The notes beneath the pieces are model-generated. The model had not been told where the DNA came from. It did not search any database and saw only the letters and a list, made by a program, of their open reading frames with translations. A DNA stretch of 64,000 bases from positions 62,001 to 126,000 of the forward strand of contig NZ_QJKC01000008.1 of NCBI RefSeq assembly GCF_003202035.1, in the 5' to 3' direction. The position numbers were made by a program, and so were the translations under genes. This DNA comes from Aquitalea magnusonii (lineage in GTDB: Bacteria; Pseudomonadota; Gammaproteobacteria; Burkholderiales; Chromobacteriaceae). Positions 29,300 through 38,169 of the stretch are shown here, piece after piece (the first letter of the stretch is position 1; the number at the start of each line of letters is the position of its first letter).

Positions 29300-29501
29300 C
29301 TTTGTTGATAAGCTTGTGAACAGACTGCGCATATCCTGCTGGCACGGCGCTTTCATCCGGCTGCACGCAATTTGAACAAAATGCACAAGTATTTGTTTTT
29401 AAAAGAATTTAATCAAAGCAAGATACCCCCAGCCAAAAGCATTGTCAGACAATTTACAGACGACAAAAAACGGTATTCTTGCTGTGGATGACTTGACAAC
29501 C

Positions 29502-30857
29502 ATGAATTTCAATACCTCGGCCAATGATGTGATCAGCGTCTCCTCGCTGAACCGCATGGCACGCGACCTGCTCGAATCGGGCCTGCCCCCCATGTGGATA
29601 GGCGGTGAAATATCCAATCTGACGCTGGCCGCTTCCGGTCACGCCTATTTCTCGCTCAAGGATGGTGGCGCCCAGATCCGCTGCGTCATGTTCCGCCACA
29701 AGCTGAGCCTGCTCCCCTTCCGTCTGGCCGAAGGCATGCAGGTGGAGCTCAAGGGCCTGGTCACCCTGTACGAAGCCCGTGGCGACTTCCAGATCAATGT
29801 CGACACCATGCGCTCGGCCGGATTGGGCCGGCTGTATGAAGCCTTTGAAAAACTCAAGGTCAAGCTGAATGCCGAAGGTCTGTTCGAACAGGCGCGCAAG
29901 CGCGCCTTGCCAGCGCACCCGCGCGCCATCGGCATTGTGACCTCGCCGGCCGCCGCGGCACTGCGCGATGTCGTCACCACCCTGGCGCGGCGCATGCCAA
30001 GCATCCCGGTCATCCTCTACCCGGCACAGGTACAGGGGGAAAGCGCGGCCCGGCAAATTGCCGCGGCCATCCAGCAAGCTTCGGCCCGACAGGAAGTGGA
30101 CGTGCTGATTGTGTGCCGTGGTGGTGGCAGCATCGAAGACTTGTGGTCATTCAACGAAGAGATCGTTGCCCGCGCCCTGGCCGCCTGCACCATTCCCACC
30201 GTCAGCGGTGTCGGCCACGAAACCGATTTCACCATCTGCGACTTTGTCGCCGACCGCCGCGCCCCTACCCCCACTGCGGCAGCCGAGCTGGTCTCGCCCA
30301 GCCAGGAGCAGCTGCGCCTGCAACTGGAACAGGGCAAGCGCGGCCTGGAGCGTGCCCTGTCCCGGCTGCTCACCGACAAGTCGCAGCGACTGGACTACCT
30401 GGCCCGCCGCCTGGCCCATCCCGGTGACAAGCTGCGCCGTCAGGCCCAGGCCCTCGGCCAGGCCGGCGACCGCCTGCAGCGCGGGCTGGACACCCTGTTT
30501 TCACGCCGACGCTGGGCACTGCAACTGGCCAGCAGCCGCATGCAGCGCCACCAGCCCCAGCTCGCCCAGCAGCAGCAACAACTTGCCCGGCTGGCCGAGC
30601 GCATGCAGCGTGGCATCAGCCAGACACTGCACCGGCAGCAGCAATTGCTGCAGCGGCATCACGCCACACTGGAGGCAATGAACCCTGAAGCCGTACTCAG
30701 CCGTGGCTATGCCATTGTGCAAAAGCGTGATGGGCAGGCTGTCAAATCACCGCAGGAGCTGCTGAATCAGGAGCGGGTACTGCTCCGCCTGGCCGAAGGC
30801 ATCACCGAGGCCATCATCGATCACCCGCAAGGTGCGCAACCGGAATTGCCATTCTGA
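29502..30857 (+). CDS. xseA: Exodeoxyribonuclease VII large subunit
   Basis: 451 residues. N-terminal OB-fold (WIGGEISNLTLAASGHAYFSLKD), catalytic domain with RAIGIVTSPAAAALRDV, VLIVCRGGGSIEDLWSFNEE and GVGHETDFTICDFVAD, then a long Gln-rich coiled coil and the NPEAVLSRGYAIV tail. Degrades single-stranded DNA with XseB, which is not in the window. Start at the ATG before NFNTSANDVI; an in-frame TTG lies 20 codons earlier, neither with a strong ribosome site. Confidence 0.95.
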   Translation: MNFNTSANDVISVSSLNRMARDLLESGLPPMWIGGEISNLTLAASGHAYFSLKDGGAQIRCVMFRHKLSLLPFRLAEGMQVELKGLVTLYEARGDFQINVDTMRSAGLGRLYEAFEKLKVKLNAEGLFEQARKRALPAHPRAIGIVTSPAAAALRDVVTTLARRMPSIPVILYPAQVQGESAARQIAAAIQQASARQEVDVLIVCRGGGSIEDLWSFNEEIVARALAACTIPTVSGVGHETDFTICDFVADRRAPTPTAAAELVSPSQEQLRLQLEQGKRGLERALSRLLTDKSQRLDYLARRLAHPGDKLRRQAQALGQAGDRLQRGLDTLFSRRRWALQLASSRMQRHQPQLAQQQQQLARLAERMQRGISQTLHRQQQLLQRHHATLEAMNPEAVLSRGYAIVQKRDGQAVKSPQELLNQERVLLRLAEGITEAIIDHPQGAQPELPF

Positions 30858-30941
30858 AAACCGGCAGGCGAAGGAAGGATGGCTTGACAGGGCCCTGCTT
30901 TTTGCCGAGCATGCGAATCAAACAACCGTTTGAATGCAATC

Positions 30942-31400
30942 ATGCTCAAGCCTTCGCCGCGCCTGCTCAAGACCATCATCAATCTGTGGCCGCCCTTTCT
31001 GGGAGCCGGCATCAAGGTATGTCACATCGCCGCCGACTGGAAACAAGTGGATGTGCGCTTGCGGCTGGGCCTGACCAACCGCAATTATGTCGGCGTGCAT
31101 TTCGGCGGCAGCCTGTATTCGATGACCGATCCGTTTTTCATGCTGATGCTGATGCAGTCCCTGGGGCGCGACTATGTGGTGTGGGACAAGGCCGGCGCCA
31201 TCGAATACCACAAGCCGGGAACCGGCGTGGTCAGCGCCAGCTTCCGGCTGGACGAGACGCAATTGCAGGACATCCGCCAGCGCACCGCCGCCGGCGAGAA
31301 ATATCTGCCGCAACTGCAGGTCGATATCCATGACCAGGCTGGCGATCTCGTCGCCACCGTCCACAAAACCCTGTATGTCAGACGTAAAAAAGGCCGCTAA
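30942..31400 (+). CDS. DUF4442 hotdog-fold protein
   Basis: 152 residues. NLWPPFLGAGIKV, VDVRLRLGLTNRNYVGVHFGGSLYSM and the central DPFFMLML are DUF4442 features; the fold is the acyl-CoA thioesterase-like hotdog. No proven substrate. The stop codon TAA forms the loop of the terminator hairpin, and the last codons (KKGR) lie in its 5' arm. The gene is followed by the convergent ArsR-type regulator. Confidence 0.82.
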   Translation: MLKPSPRLLKTIINLWPPFLGAGIKVCHIAADWKQVDVRLRLGLTNRNYVGVHFGGSLYSMTDPFFMLMLMQSLGRDYVVWDKAGAIEYHKPGTGVVSASFRLDETQLQDIRQRTAAGEKYLPQLQVDIHDQAGDLVATVHKTLYVRRKKGR

Positions 31401-31412
31401 GCGGCCTTTTTT
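31386..31412. terminator. Bidirectional terminator whose loop is the stop codon
   Basis: Stem AAAAAAGGCCGC / GCGGCCTTTTTT with loop TAA (31398-31400), which is the stop codon of the DUF4442 gene. A-tract and T-tract flank the GC stem, so it works on both strands, also ending the convergent regulator gene. Confidence 0.9.
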
Positions 31413-31436
31413 GCTTGGTGTTGCCCGACCTAAAGT

Positions 31437-31733
31437 TCAGTCGACAAAACCGCAGAATACTTCTCGCATCATCTTCAGTACTTCCAGTGTGCGGATGTCG
31501 CCAACACGGTAATACACCCGGTTGGCATCCTTGCGCGTGCGCAGCACACCTTTGTCACGCATGATGGCCAGATGCTGGGAAATGTTGCTCTGCGAGGTTC
31601 CTACCTGCTCCACAATATCCTGCACACTGACTTCCTGGTCGCCCAGTACCGAAATGATCTTCAGCCGCAAGGGATGCGACATGGCCTTCATCGCCCTCGA
31701 GGACTGTTCGATCTGGTCATCGTTGAACAGCAA
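31437..31733 (-). CDS. ArsR-family winged-helix transcriptional regulator
   Basis: 98 residues. Winged helix: SHPLRLKIISVLGDQEVSV, recognition helix GTSQSNISQHLAIMRDKGV and wing RTRKDANRVYYRV. The metal-binding ELCVCDL motif of arsenic/cadmium sensors is absent and the only cysteine is at the C-terminus (VFCGFVD), so it may sense redox or a non-metal signal. Start is TTG with AGGAG 6 bases upstream. Divergent from gpmI, with a 9-bp inverted repeat between them. Confidence 0.88.
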   Translation of the reverse strand: MLFNDDQIEQSSRAMKAMSHPLRLKIISVLGDQEVSVQDIVEQVGTSQSNISQHLAIMRDKGVLRTRKDANRVYYRVGDIRTLEVLKMMREVFCGFVD

Positions 31734-31767
31734 GCTCTGCTCCTAAGTAGATTGCAATGCGTATTTA

Positions 31768-31810
31768 TATTGGTTTGACTACGGTACAATACTATCTAAA
31801 AAAACCAATA
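31768..31810. promoter_or_regulatory. Inverted repeat between arsR-type gene and gpmI
   Basis: TATTGGTTT (31768-31776) and AAACCAATA (31802-31810) form a perfect 9-bp inverted repeat with a 25-base spacer; half-site centres are 34 bases apart, about three helical turns. A TACAAT -10-like hexamer lies between them. Likely operator of the adjacent ArsR-type protein, by inference. Confidence 0.4.
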
Positions 31811-31846
31811 CCATCAAGAATTTCTAATATTCTGATTGTGGACATC

Positions 31847-33367
31847 ATGACAGCTATCACACCGGTATTACTCCTCATCCTCGACGGCTTCGGACACCGA
31901 CTGGAAGGCGACGACAACGCCATCCTGCATGCCAACACCCCCACCTGGAACGCACTGAAACAGGCTTTTCCCTATGGCGTGATTGACGCCTCAGAAGGCT
32001 TTGTCGGCCTACCCAAAGGGCAGTTCGGCAACTCGGAAGTCGGCCATCTCAATATCGGCGCCGGTCGGATTGTCCAACAGGACATCAGCCGCATCGACTG
32101 CGATATCGAAGAAAACCGCTTCGACCAGAACCCCGTCCTGCAACAAGCCATCCAGCAAGCCAAAACCTCGGCCCTGCACGTGATGGGCCTGCTGTCCGAC
32201 GGCGGCGTGCACAGCCACGAAAATCACATTTTTGCCCTGATCCGCGCCGCCCAGGCCGCTGGCGTCAGCAAGATTTATGTGCATGCTTTCCTGGATGGTC
32301 GCGACACCCCGCCGCGTAGCGCGGAAACCTACCTCAAGCGTCTGGATGAAGTGCTGGCCGACTGCCCGGCGGCACGTCTGGTATCGCTCGTTGGCCGCTA
32401 CTGGGCCATGGATCGCGACAAACGCTGGGAGCGGGTGGAGCCTGCCTATCGCCTGCTGGTGGAAGGCGAAGGCCTGTACCACGCCGATAACGGCCTGCAA
32501 GCGCTGCAAGCCGCCTATGCCCGCGATGAAAACGATGAGTTCGTGGCCGCCACCAGCATCGGCGAGCCGGTAAAAATGCAGGATGGCGATGTCGCGGTAT
32601 TCATGAACTTCCGTGCCGACCGCGCACGCCAGCTCACCACCGCGCTGACCGACCCGTCTTTCAGCGGTTTTACTGCGCGCCAACCCAAGCTGGCACAGTT
32701 TGTCACCCTCACCTCGTATGGCGACGCATACAGCAATCCCGTGGCCTATGGGCCGCAAAAGATCAGCAATGGCTTTGGCGAATACCTGGCCAGCCTGGGC
32801 CTGAAGCAGCTGCGCATTGCCGAAACCGAAAAATATCCGCACGTCACCTACTTCTTCAATGGTGGCGAAGAGCAGGTGTATCCGGGTGAAGACCGCATCC
32901 TGGTCCCCTCGCCCAAGGTGGCCACTTACGACCTGCAGCCGGAAATGAACGCAGCCCAGGTGACCGACCACATCGTCGAGGCCATTGCCTCGGGCAAATA
33001 CCAGGCCATCATCTGCAATTACGCCAATGGCGACATGGTAGGCCATACCGGCAAGTTCGATGCCGCGGTCAAGGCAGTGGAAACGCTGGATGCCTGCATC
33101 AAGCGCTGCGTCGATGCCATGCGCGCCGCCGGTGGCGAAGTGCTGATCACCGCCGATCACGGGAACTGCGAGCAGATGTTCGACTCTGTGCATCACCAGC
33201 CGCACACCCAGCACACGCTGGACAAGGTGCCCTTCCTCTACATCGGCCGCAAGGCCCGCATCAAGGAAGGTGGCGCACTGCGGGACATCTCGCCGTCGCT
33301 GCTGGCCATGATGGGCCTGCCCCAGCCGGCTGAAATGACCGGCCGTTCGCTGATCGACTTCCAGTAA
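31847..33367 (+). CDS. gpmI: 2,3-bisphosphoglycerate-independent phosphoglycerate mutase
   Basis: 506 residues, alkaline-phosphatase superfamily. Metal/nucleophile motifs: LLILDGFGH (Asp13), GQFGNSEVGHLNIGAGR with the phosphorylated Ser63, GRDTPP, and ITADHGNCE with HTLDKVPF at the end. Interconverts 3- and 2-phosphoglycerate using manganese. The start is the ATG before TAITPVLLLILDGFG; an earlier in-frame ATG lies in the regulatory region. Confidence 0.95.
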   Translation: MTAITPVLLLILDGFGHRLEGDDNAILHANTPTWNALKQAFPYGVIDASEGFVGLPKGQFGNSEVGHLNIGAGRIVQQDISRIDCDIEENRFDQNPVLQQAIQQAKTSALHVMGLLSDGGVHSHENHIFALIRAAQAAGVSKIYVHAFLDGRDTPPRSAETYLKRLDEVLADCPAARLVSLVGRYWAMDRDKRWERVEPAYRLLVEGEGLYHADNGLQALQAAYARDENDEFVAATSIGEPVKMQDGDVAVFMNFRADRARQLTTALTDPSFSGFTARQPKLAQFVTLTSYGDAYSNPVAYGPQKISNGFGEYLASLGLKQLRIAETEKYPHVTYFFNGGEEQVYPGEDRILVPSPKVATYDLQPEMNAAQVTDHIVEAIASGKYQAIICNYANGDMVGHTGKFDAAVKAVETLDACIKRCVDAMRAAGGEVLITADHGNCEQMFDSVHHQPHTQHTLDKVPFLYIGRKARIKEGGALRDISPSLLAMMGLPQPAEMTGRSLIDFQ

Positions 33368-33374
33368 GTCGCTG

Positions 33375-33399
33375 CGCCGGTCTGCCATGCAGACCGGCG
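33375..33399 (+). terminator. Hairpin after gpmI, poor T-tract
   Basis: 11-bp perfect stem CGCCGGTCTGC/GCAGACCGGCG with a 3-base loop, 8 bases after the gpmI stop. It is not followed by a T-run, so it may be an attenuating or mRNA-stabilising hairpin instead of a full terminator. Confidence 0.5.
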
Positions 33400-33473
33400 G
33401 TCTCTCCGGCACCATCCCTCCGCATCCGCCTGTTATCATGCAGGCCACAGGCTTAATCCGAAGCGATAATGGA

Positions 33474-34802
33474 ATGAAACCGATACTGCTGTTCGCCCTG
33501 CTGGCCGGCGCGGCCCAGGCCGCGACACCGACTGCCTCTCCCCCCCTGTCTACCGCTCCGCAGCAGCAGAACCTGCAATCGGTGCGCAAGGAAATCGACA
33601 GCCTGAAAAAGGACCTTGCCCAGAAGCAGGTGGTGCAGCAGGAAGCCAAATCGGCCATCCAGGAGTCGGAACAGGCCATTGCCAAGACCAGCCAGGTGAT
33701 TGCCACGCTGGAAAACAAGCAAAGCAATTCGGCACAACAGCTGGCCGAACTGCGCAAACAGGTACAAGACACCGCAAACAAGCTGGCCACCACGCGCCAG
33801 CATGTCGCACAGATGCTGGCCAGGCAGTACAAAAATGGCGATCACGACGCCATGAAGCTGATGCTCAATGCCGACGATCCCAACCAGACCTCGCGCGACA
33901 TGGTGTATTACCAGCACATTGCCAAAGCCCAGCAGCAGATGGTGGCGCAGCTGATTACCCACCAGCACGAACTGGAAGCACTCACCTACCAGCTGGAACA
34001 GGAGCTGGCCCGCCTGGACGCGCTGTCGACTCACAAGAGCCGGGAAAAAAACGCCCTGCTCAACAGCAAGACCAACAAGCTGGCCCAGTTGAACAAGCTG
34101 TCCGGTGAAATACAGGCCGGGCAAAGCCGCCTGGGCAAGCTGCAAGAGGATGAAAAGCGGCTGACCAACCTGATTGCCCAGATCAATCAGGAGATCGAAC
34201 GCCGCCGCAAGGAAGCCGCCCGCAAGGCGGCCGAAGAGCGCAAGGCCCGTCAGGCTGCCGCCATTGCGGCCAAGAAGGAAAACGAACGCCGCCGCAAACT
34301 GGCCGAAAGCGCCCGCAAGCAAGGCAAGCCGGTGCCGGAAGTGGCCAAGAAGTCCGTGCCGGTTCCACAGGAAAAACCCGTGGACGAGGTGGCAGACAAC
34401 AGCGCCGCCGGCAAGGCCTTCACCAGCCTGCAGGGACGCATGAAAATGCCGGTGTCCGGTGTACTGGCCGGCCGCTTTGGCAGCGCCCGCAGCGAAGGCA
34501 CCTCCTGGAAGGGGCTGTTCATCAAAACGGCACCCGGCCAGGCCGTGCATGCGGTCGCCGATGGCAACGTAGTGTATGCTGATGCGCTGCGCGGATTCGG
34601 CAACGCCGTGATCATTGACCACGGCGGCAATTACCTCACGGTGTATACCGGCCTGTCCTCCATCGGCAAGAGCGTGGGCAGTTCGGTCAAAGCCGGTGAA
34701 ACACTCGGCAACACAGGCGCACTGGACAGCGGCGAATCCGGCCTGTACTTTGAAATCCGGCATATGGGACGACCTCTCAACCCGCAAACCTGGGTACGCT
34801 AA
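33474..34802 (+). CDS. envC: Murein hydrolase activator EnvC-like protein
   Basis: 442 residues: signal peptide (1-17, ends in AAQA), a long coiled coil (about 30-255, rich in Gln, Lys, Glu), an Arg/Lys/Ala-rich linker, and a C-terminal LytM/M23 domain (about 320-442). The zinc ligands of active M23 peptidases are missing (no HxxxD; no HxH), as in EnvC, which activates the septal amidases AmiA/AmiB instead of cutting murein. Followed by ctpA, as in many proteobacteria (gpmI-envC-ctpA). Confidence 0.92.
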   Translation: MKPILLFALLAGAAQAATPTASPPLSTAPQQQNLQSVRKEIDSLKKDLAQKQVVQQEAKSAIQESEQAIAKTSQVIATLENKQSNSAQQLAELRKQVQDTANKLATTRQHVAQMLARQYKNGDHDAMKLMLNADDPNQTSRDMVYYQHIAKAQQQMVAQLITHQHELEALTYQLEQELARLDALSTHKSREKNALLNSKTNKLAQLNKLSGEIQAGQSRLGKLQEDEKRLTNLIAQINQEIERRRKEAARKAAEERKARQAAAIAAKKENERRRKLAESARKQGKPVPEVAKKSVPVPQEKPVDEVADNSAAGKAFTSLQGRMKMPVSGVLAGRFGSARSEGTSWKGLFIKTAPGQAVHAVADGNVVYADALRGFGNAVIIDHGGNYLTVYTGLSSIGKSVGSSVKAGETLGNTGALDSGESGLYFEIRHMGRPLNPQTWVR

Positions 34803-34834
34803 GCCACCCGCGGTATCGGAGACCAACACACAAC

Positions 34835-36268
34835 ATGACTAGTCATCGCATGAAAAAAATTGCCTGGCTCGCCGCCGGCGCTCTGGCCGGCGGCGCCCTT
34901 ACCCTCAGTGTGCAGGCTTTCGCCGGCAAGGACCCCACGCCCACGGCGCTGCCGCTGAACGAATTGCGTACCTTTGCCGAAGTATTCGGCCGCATCAAGC
35001 AGGATTATGTTGATCCGGTCGATGACAAGAAGCTGATCACCGAGGCCATCAAGGGCATGCTCAGCGGGCTGGACCCGCATTCCGACTACATGGATGCCGA
35101 TGCCTTCAAGGAATTGCGTGAAGGCACCCAGGGCGAATTCGGTGGTCTGGGCATTGAAATCGGTGCCGAAGACGGCCTGGTGAAAGTCGTTTCGCCGATT
35201 GAAGACACCCCGGCGCAAAAGGCTGGCATCAAGAGTGGCGACCTCATCATCAAGATCGACGACACCCCGGTACGCGGCCTGTCGCTGAACGATGCGGTCA
35301 AGCGCATGCGTGGCAAGCCCGGCACCAAGGTCACGCTGACCATTGCCCGCAAGAATGAAACCAAACCGCTGGTCTTCACCCTCAACCGCGCCATCATCAA
35401 GACCAAGAGCGTCAAGTTCAAGCTGCTGGAACCGGGCTACGGCTATGTCCGCATCACCCAGTTCCAGGAACACACCACGGAAAACCTGGCCGAAGCCGTG
35501 GCCAGCATGACCAAGCAGAACAAGCAGCCGCTCAAGGGCCTGGTGCTGGACCTGCGTGATGATCCCGGTGGCCTGCTGACCAGCGCCGTCGGTGTCTCGG
35601 CCGCCTTCCTGCCCAAGGATGCGCTGGTGGTGTACACCGAAGGCCGCACCGCCGATGCCAAGATGAAGCTGACCGCCTCGCCGCAGAACTACGGCCGCCC
35701 GGGCATGCCCGATCCGCTGTCGGTACTGCCGCAGGAAACCCACAAGGTACCGCTGGTGGTGCTGGTCAACGGCGGCTCGGCCTCGGCCTCGGAAATCGTG
35801 GCCGGCGCGCTGCAGGACCACAAGCGCGCCGTACTGGTGGGGACCCAGACCTTCGGCAAGGGCTCGGTACAGTCCATCCTGCCGCTGGGCAGTGCCGGTG
35901 GCATCAAGCTGACCACCGCCCGCTACTTCACCCCTAGCGGCCGCTCCATCCAGGCCAAGGGCATTGTGCCGGATGTGGTGGTGGAAGACGCTACCGTGAC
36001 AGCGGCCGACCAGGCCCTGCGCGTGCGCGAGGTGGATCTGGAAAACCACCTGGCCAATCCGAATGGCGACGAAGCCCCGGCCAAGGCCGCCAAGCCGGCG
36101 AAACCGCCGGTGGCCACGCCGCTCAAGCAGGACGCGCCCAAGCCGCAGGATGACAAGGACGCCAGCCCGGATAATCCGCGCGAACCCAATCCGAAGCAGG
36201 ATTACCAGCTGTCACAGGGCCTGAACATCCTCAAGGTGCAGCAGATCCTGATCAAGCAAGGCAATTGA
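34835..36268 (+). CDS. ctpA: S41 carboxy-terminal processing protease CtpA
   Basis: 477 residues. Signal peptide or anchor (LAAGALAGGALTLSVQAFA), a PDZ domain about 95-170 (LGIEIGAEDGLVKVVSPIED), and the S41 catalytic core with NGGSASASE (312-320, holding the nucleophile Ser) and TFGKGSVQ (Lys342). The C-terminal 70 residues are a Pro/Lys/Asp-rich low-complexity linker and an amphipathic tail. Periplasmic protease, in other species degrading murein endopeptidases. An in-frame ATG five codons later is an alternative start. Confidence 0.93.
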   Translation: MTSHRMKKIAWLAAGALAGGALTLSVQAFAGKDPTPTALPLNELRTFAEVFGRIKQDYVDPVDDKKLITEAIKGMLSGLDPHSDYMDADAFKELREGTQGEFGGLGIEIGAEDGLVKVVSPIEDTPAQKAGIKSGDLIIKIDDTPVRGLSLNDAVKRMRGKPGTKVTLTIARKNETKPLVFTLNRAIIKTKSVKFKLLEPGYGYVRITQFQEHTTENLAEAVASMTKQNKQPLKGLVLDLRDDPGGLLTSAVGVSAAFLPKDALVVYTEGRTADAKMKLTASPQNYGRPGMPDPLSVLPQETHKVPLVVLVNGGSASASEIVAGALQDHKRAVLVGTQTFGKGSVQSILPLGSAGGIKLTTARYFTPSGRSIQAKGIVPDVVVEDATVTAADQALRVREVDLENHLANPNGDEAPAKAAKPAKPPVATPLKQDAPKPQDDKDASPDNPREPNPKQDYQLSQGLNILKVQQILIKQGN

Positions 36269-36280
36269 TAGCGCTGCAGA

Positions 36281-36313
36281 CAGCCACCCCGCCATGTGCA
36301 GGGTGGCTGTTTT
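36281..36313 (+). terminator. Rho-independent terminator after ctpA
   Basis: Stem CAGCCACCC/GGGTGGCTG with an 11-base loop, followed by TTTT. Ends the gpmI-envC-ctpA run. Confidence 0.85.
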
Positions 36314-36420
36314 CGTTTCCGCCCAGCAGATGACAGGTGGCAAAAGCCCTGCCCATGCCGTCCTATTCCTGCTAGGCTTGTCACTTCTGAAGTCCTTACC
36401 TGGCGGGAGCCAATCCAACA

Positions 36421-37728
36421 ATGCTGAATCGGGAATTTGTCCTCTCATTCCGTGAAGCCGCCCCTTACATCAATACCTTTCGCGGTAAAACCTTCGTGCT
36501 CGCCATCAGCGGCGAAGCCGTGATGGAAGGCGGTTTTTACAATCTGTCGCAGGATATCAACCTGCTGGTCAGCCTGGGGGTGCGCGTGGTGCTGGTGCAT
36601 GGCATCCGTCCCCAGATCGAAGCCTTGCTCAAGCGCTTTGGCCTGAACCGGCTGTTCCACCGCGACCGACGAGTGACCGATGCCAGCACCATGGAAATCG
36701 TCAAGCAAGCCTGTGGCATTACCCGGCACGGCATCGAGGCGCAATTGTCGATGGGCATGCCCAACTCCCCCATGTTTGGCGCCCACCTGCGCGTGGCTGG
36801 CGGCAATTTCATCACCGCCCAGCCGCTAGGCGTGCTGGATGGCGTGGACATGCAATACACCGGACAAGTACGGCGCATCGATGTCGACGGCATCAATACC
36901 CGGCTGAGCGCTGGCGAGCTGGTCTTGCTGTCGCCGGTCGGCTATTCGGTCACCGGCGAAGCCTTCAACCTCACCATGGAAGAAATGGCAGCCCAGCTGG
37001 CCTCGGCGCTGAAAGCGGAAAAACTGATTTTCGTGATCGAAGGCCGTGGCGTCACCAATGAGCTGGGGCAGTTTGTCAGCTCGCTCACCGCCCAGCAGGC
37101 AGAAGACCTGCTGCAGGCCGGGCACTTGCAGCGCGATGTCACCGCCTACCTGCCCTATGCAGTGAAAGCCACCCGCGACGGCATCCCGCGCGCCCACCTG
37201 GTCAGCCATCACGAGGATGGCTCGCTGCTGGCCGAGCTGTTTACCAATGGCGGCACCGGCACCATGATTGCGCGCGATTCGCTGGTCAAGGTCCGCAGCG
37301 CCGTCATTGACGACGTCGGCCCCATACTCAACCTGATTCGCCCGCTGGAAGAACAAGGCATTCTGGTCAAGCGCAGCCGTGAACACCTGGAAATGGAAAT
37401 CTCCCAGTATTCGGTGCTGGAGCACGACGGCAAGATTTATGGCTGCGTGGCCATGCACGCCTTCCCCGAAGCCGGCATGGCCGAGCTGGCCTGCCTGGCG
37501 GTCGCACCGGAGCGGCGCGAAGGCCGCTTTGGCGAAACCTTGCTCAAGCATGTGGAATACCAGGCGCGTACCCAGGGCTTGAAAGCCCTGTTCGTGCTGA
37601 CTACCCAGACCGCACACTGGTTTGTCGAACGCGGCTTCGCCGAAGCCGGCCGTGGCCAGTTGCCACTGGCGCGCCAGGCCTTCTACAACAATCAGCGCCG
37701 TTCGAAAATATTCGTCAAACAGCTGTAA
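36421..37728 (+). CDS. argA: Amino-acid N-acetyltransferase (N-acetylglutamate synthase) ArgA
   Basis: 435 residues: amino-acid-kinase-like domain (1-285; LVSLGVRVVLVHGIRPQIE) and GNAT acetyltransferase domain (about 295-435; ELACLAVAPERREGRFGETL). First step of arginine synthesis. The kinase-like domain normally binds arginine for feedback inhibition. Monocistronic, no convincing ribosome site but the ATG matches the family start. Confidence 0.95.
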   Translation: MLNREFVLSFREAAPYINTFRGKTFVLAISGEAVMEGGFYNLSQDINLLVSLGVRVVLVHGIRPQIEALLKRFGLNRLFHRDRRVTDASTMEIVKQACGITRHGIEAQLSMGMPNSPMFGAHLRVAGGNFITAQPLGVLDGVDMQYTGQVRRIDVDGINTRLSAGELVLLSPVGYSVTGEAFNLTMEEMAAQLASALKAEKLIFVIEGRGVTNELGQFVSSLTAQQAEDLLQAGHLQRDVTAYLPYAVKATRDGIPRAHLVSHHEDGSLLAELFTNGGTGTMIARDSLVKVRSAVIDDVGPILNLIRPLEEQGILVKRSREHLEMEISQYSVLEHDGKIYGCVAMHAFPEAGMAELACLAVAPERREGRFGETLLKHVEYQARTQGLKALFVLTTQTAHWFVERGFAEAGRGQLPLARQAFYNNQRRSKIFVKQL

Positions 37729-37826
37729 AACCCGGCTTCAGCCACAGCCCCGGCATGGTTGGAAGGGTTTCATGTCTGTGACACAATACTGCAGTATATT
37801 CGGTTTAACTTTTGCAAGGATTCGCA

Positions 37827-38099
37827 ATGGCAAGAAACGTCAATTGCATCAAGCTGGGTCGCGAGGCGGAAGGTCTCGATTTCCCCCCGTTGCCGGGCGA
37901 GCTGGGCAAGCGTGTGTATGAAAGTGTTTCCAAGGAAGCCTGGCAAGGCTGGTTGCGTTATCAGACCATGCTGATCAACGAAAACCGTCTGAGCCTGGCC
38001 GATGCCCGCGCCCGCCAGTACCTGGCAGCGCAGCTGGAAGCCTATTTCTTTGGCGCCGGTGCCGATGCACCGGCCGGCTACACGCCGCCGCAGCAGTAA
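37827..38099 (+). CDS. yggX: Probable Fe(2+)-trafficking protein YggX
   Basis: 90 residues. [20 protein letters not shown] is the diagnostic N-terminus with the single redox Cys7. Protects iron-sulfur enzymes from oxidative damage. AAGGA 6 bases before the ATG. Terminator 11 bases after the stop. Confidence 0.95.
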   Translation: MARNVNCIKLGREAEGLDFPPLPGELGKRVYESVSKEAWQGWLRYQTMLINENRLSLADARARQYLAAQLEAYFFGAGADAPAGYTPPQQ

Positions 38100-38110
38100 T
38101 CATTACGCCG

Positions 38111-38135
38111 AGCCCTCCTGACCGAGGGCTTTTTT
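38111..38135 (+). terminator. Rho-independent terminator after yggX
   Basis: Stem AGCCCTC/GAGGGCT with a 6-base loop and TTTTT. Confidence 0.9.
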
Positions 38136-38169
38136 GTCTCAACCTCTCTCATCATTGGCGCGAAACCGT

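Larger units (their letters stand above)
29120..29501. other. Divergent regulatory region exbB / xseA
   Basis: 382 bases without a supported gene, AT-rich compared with its flanks. It holds the TTTAGC/GCTAAA repeat cluster near exbB, a perfect DnaA box at 29291-29299 and a one-mismatch relative about 5 bases further (TGTTGATAA). Promoters for both genes should lie here; none is close enough to consensus to place. Confidence 0.5.

Noticed and set aside
29281-29320. Replication origin
   Set aside because: Only one perfect and one imperfect DnaA box, no AT-rich unwinding region and no dnaA/dnaN nearby.
30881-30898. Terminator after xseA (CAGGGCCCTG and T-run)
   Set aside because: The palindrome has no room for a loop, so it cannot form a proper hairpin.
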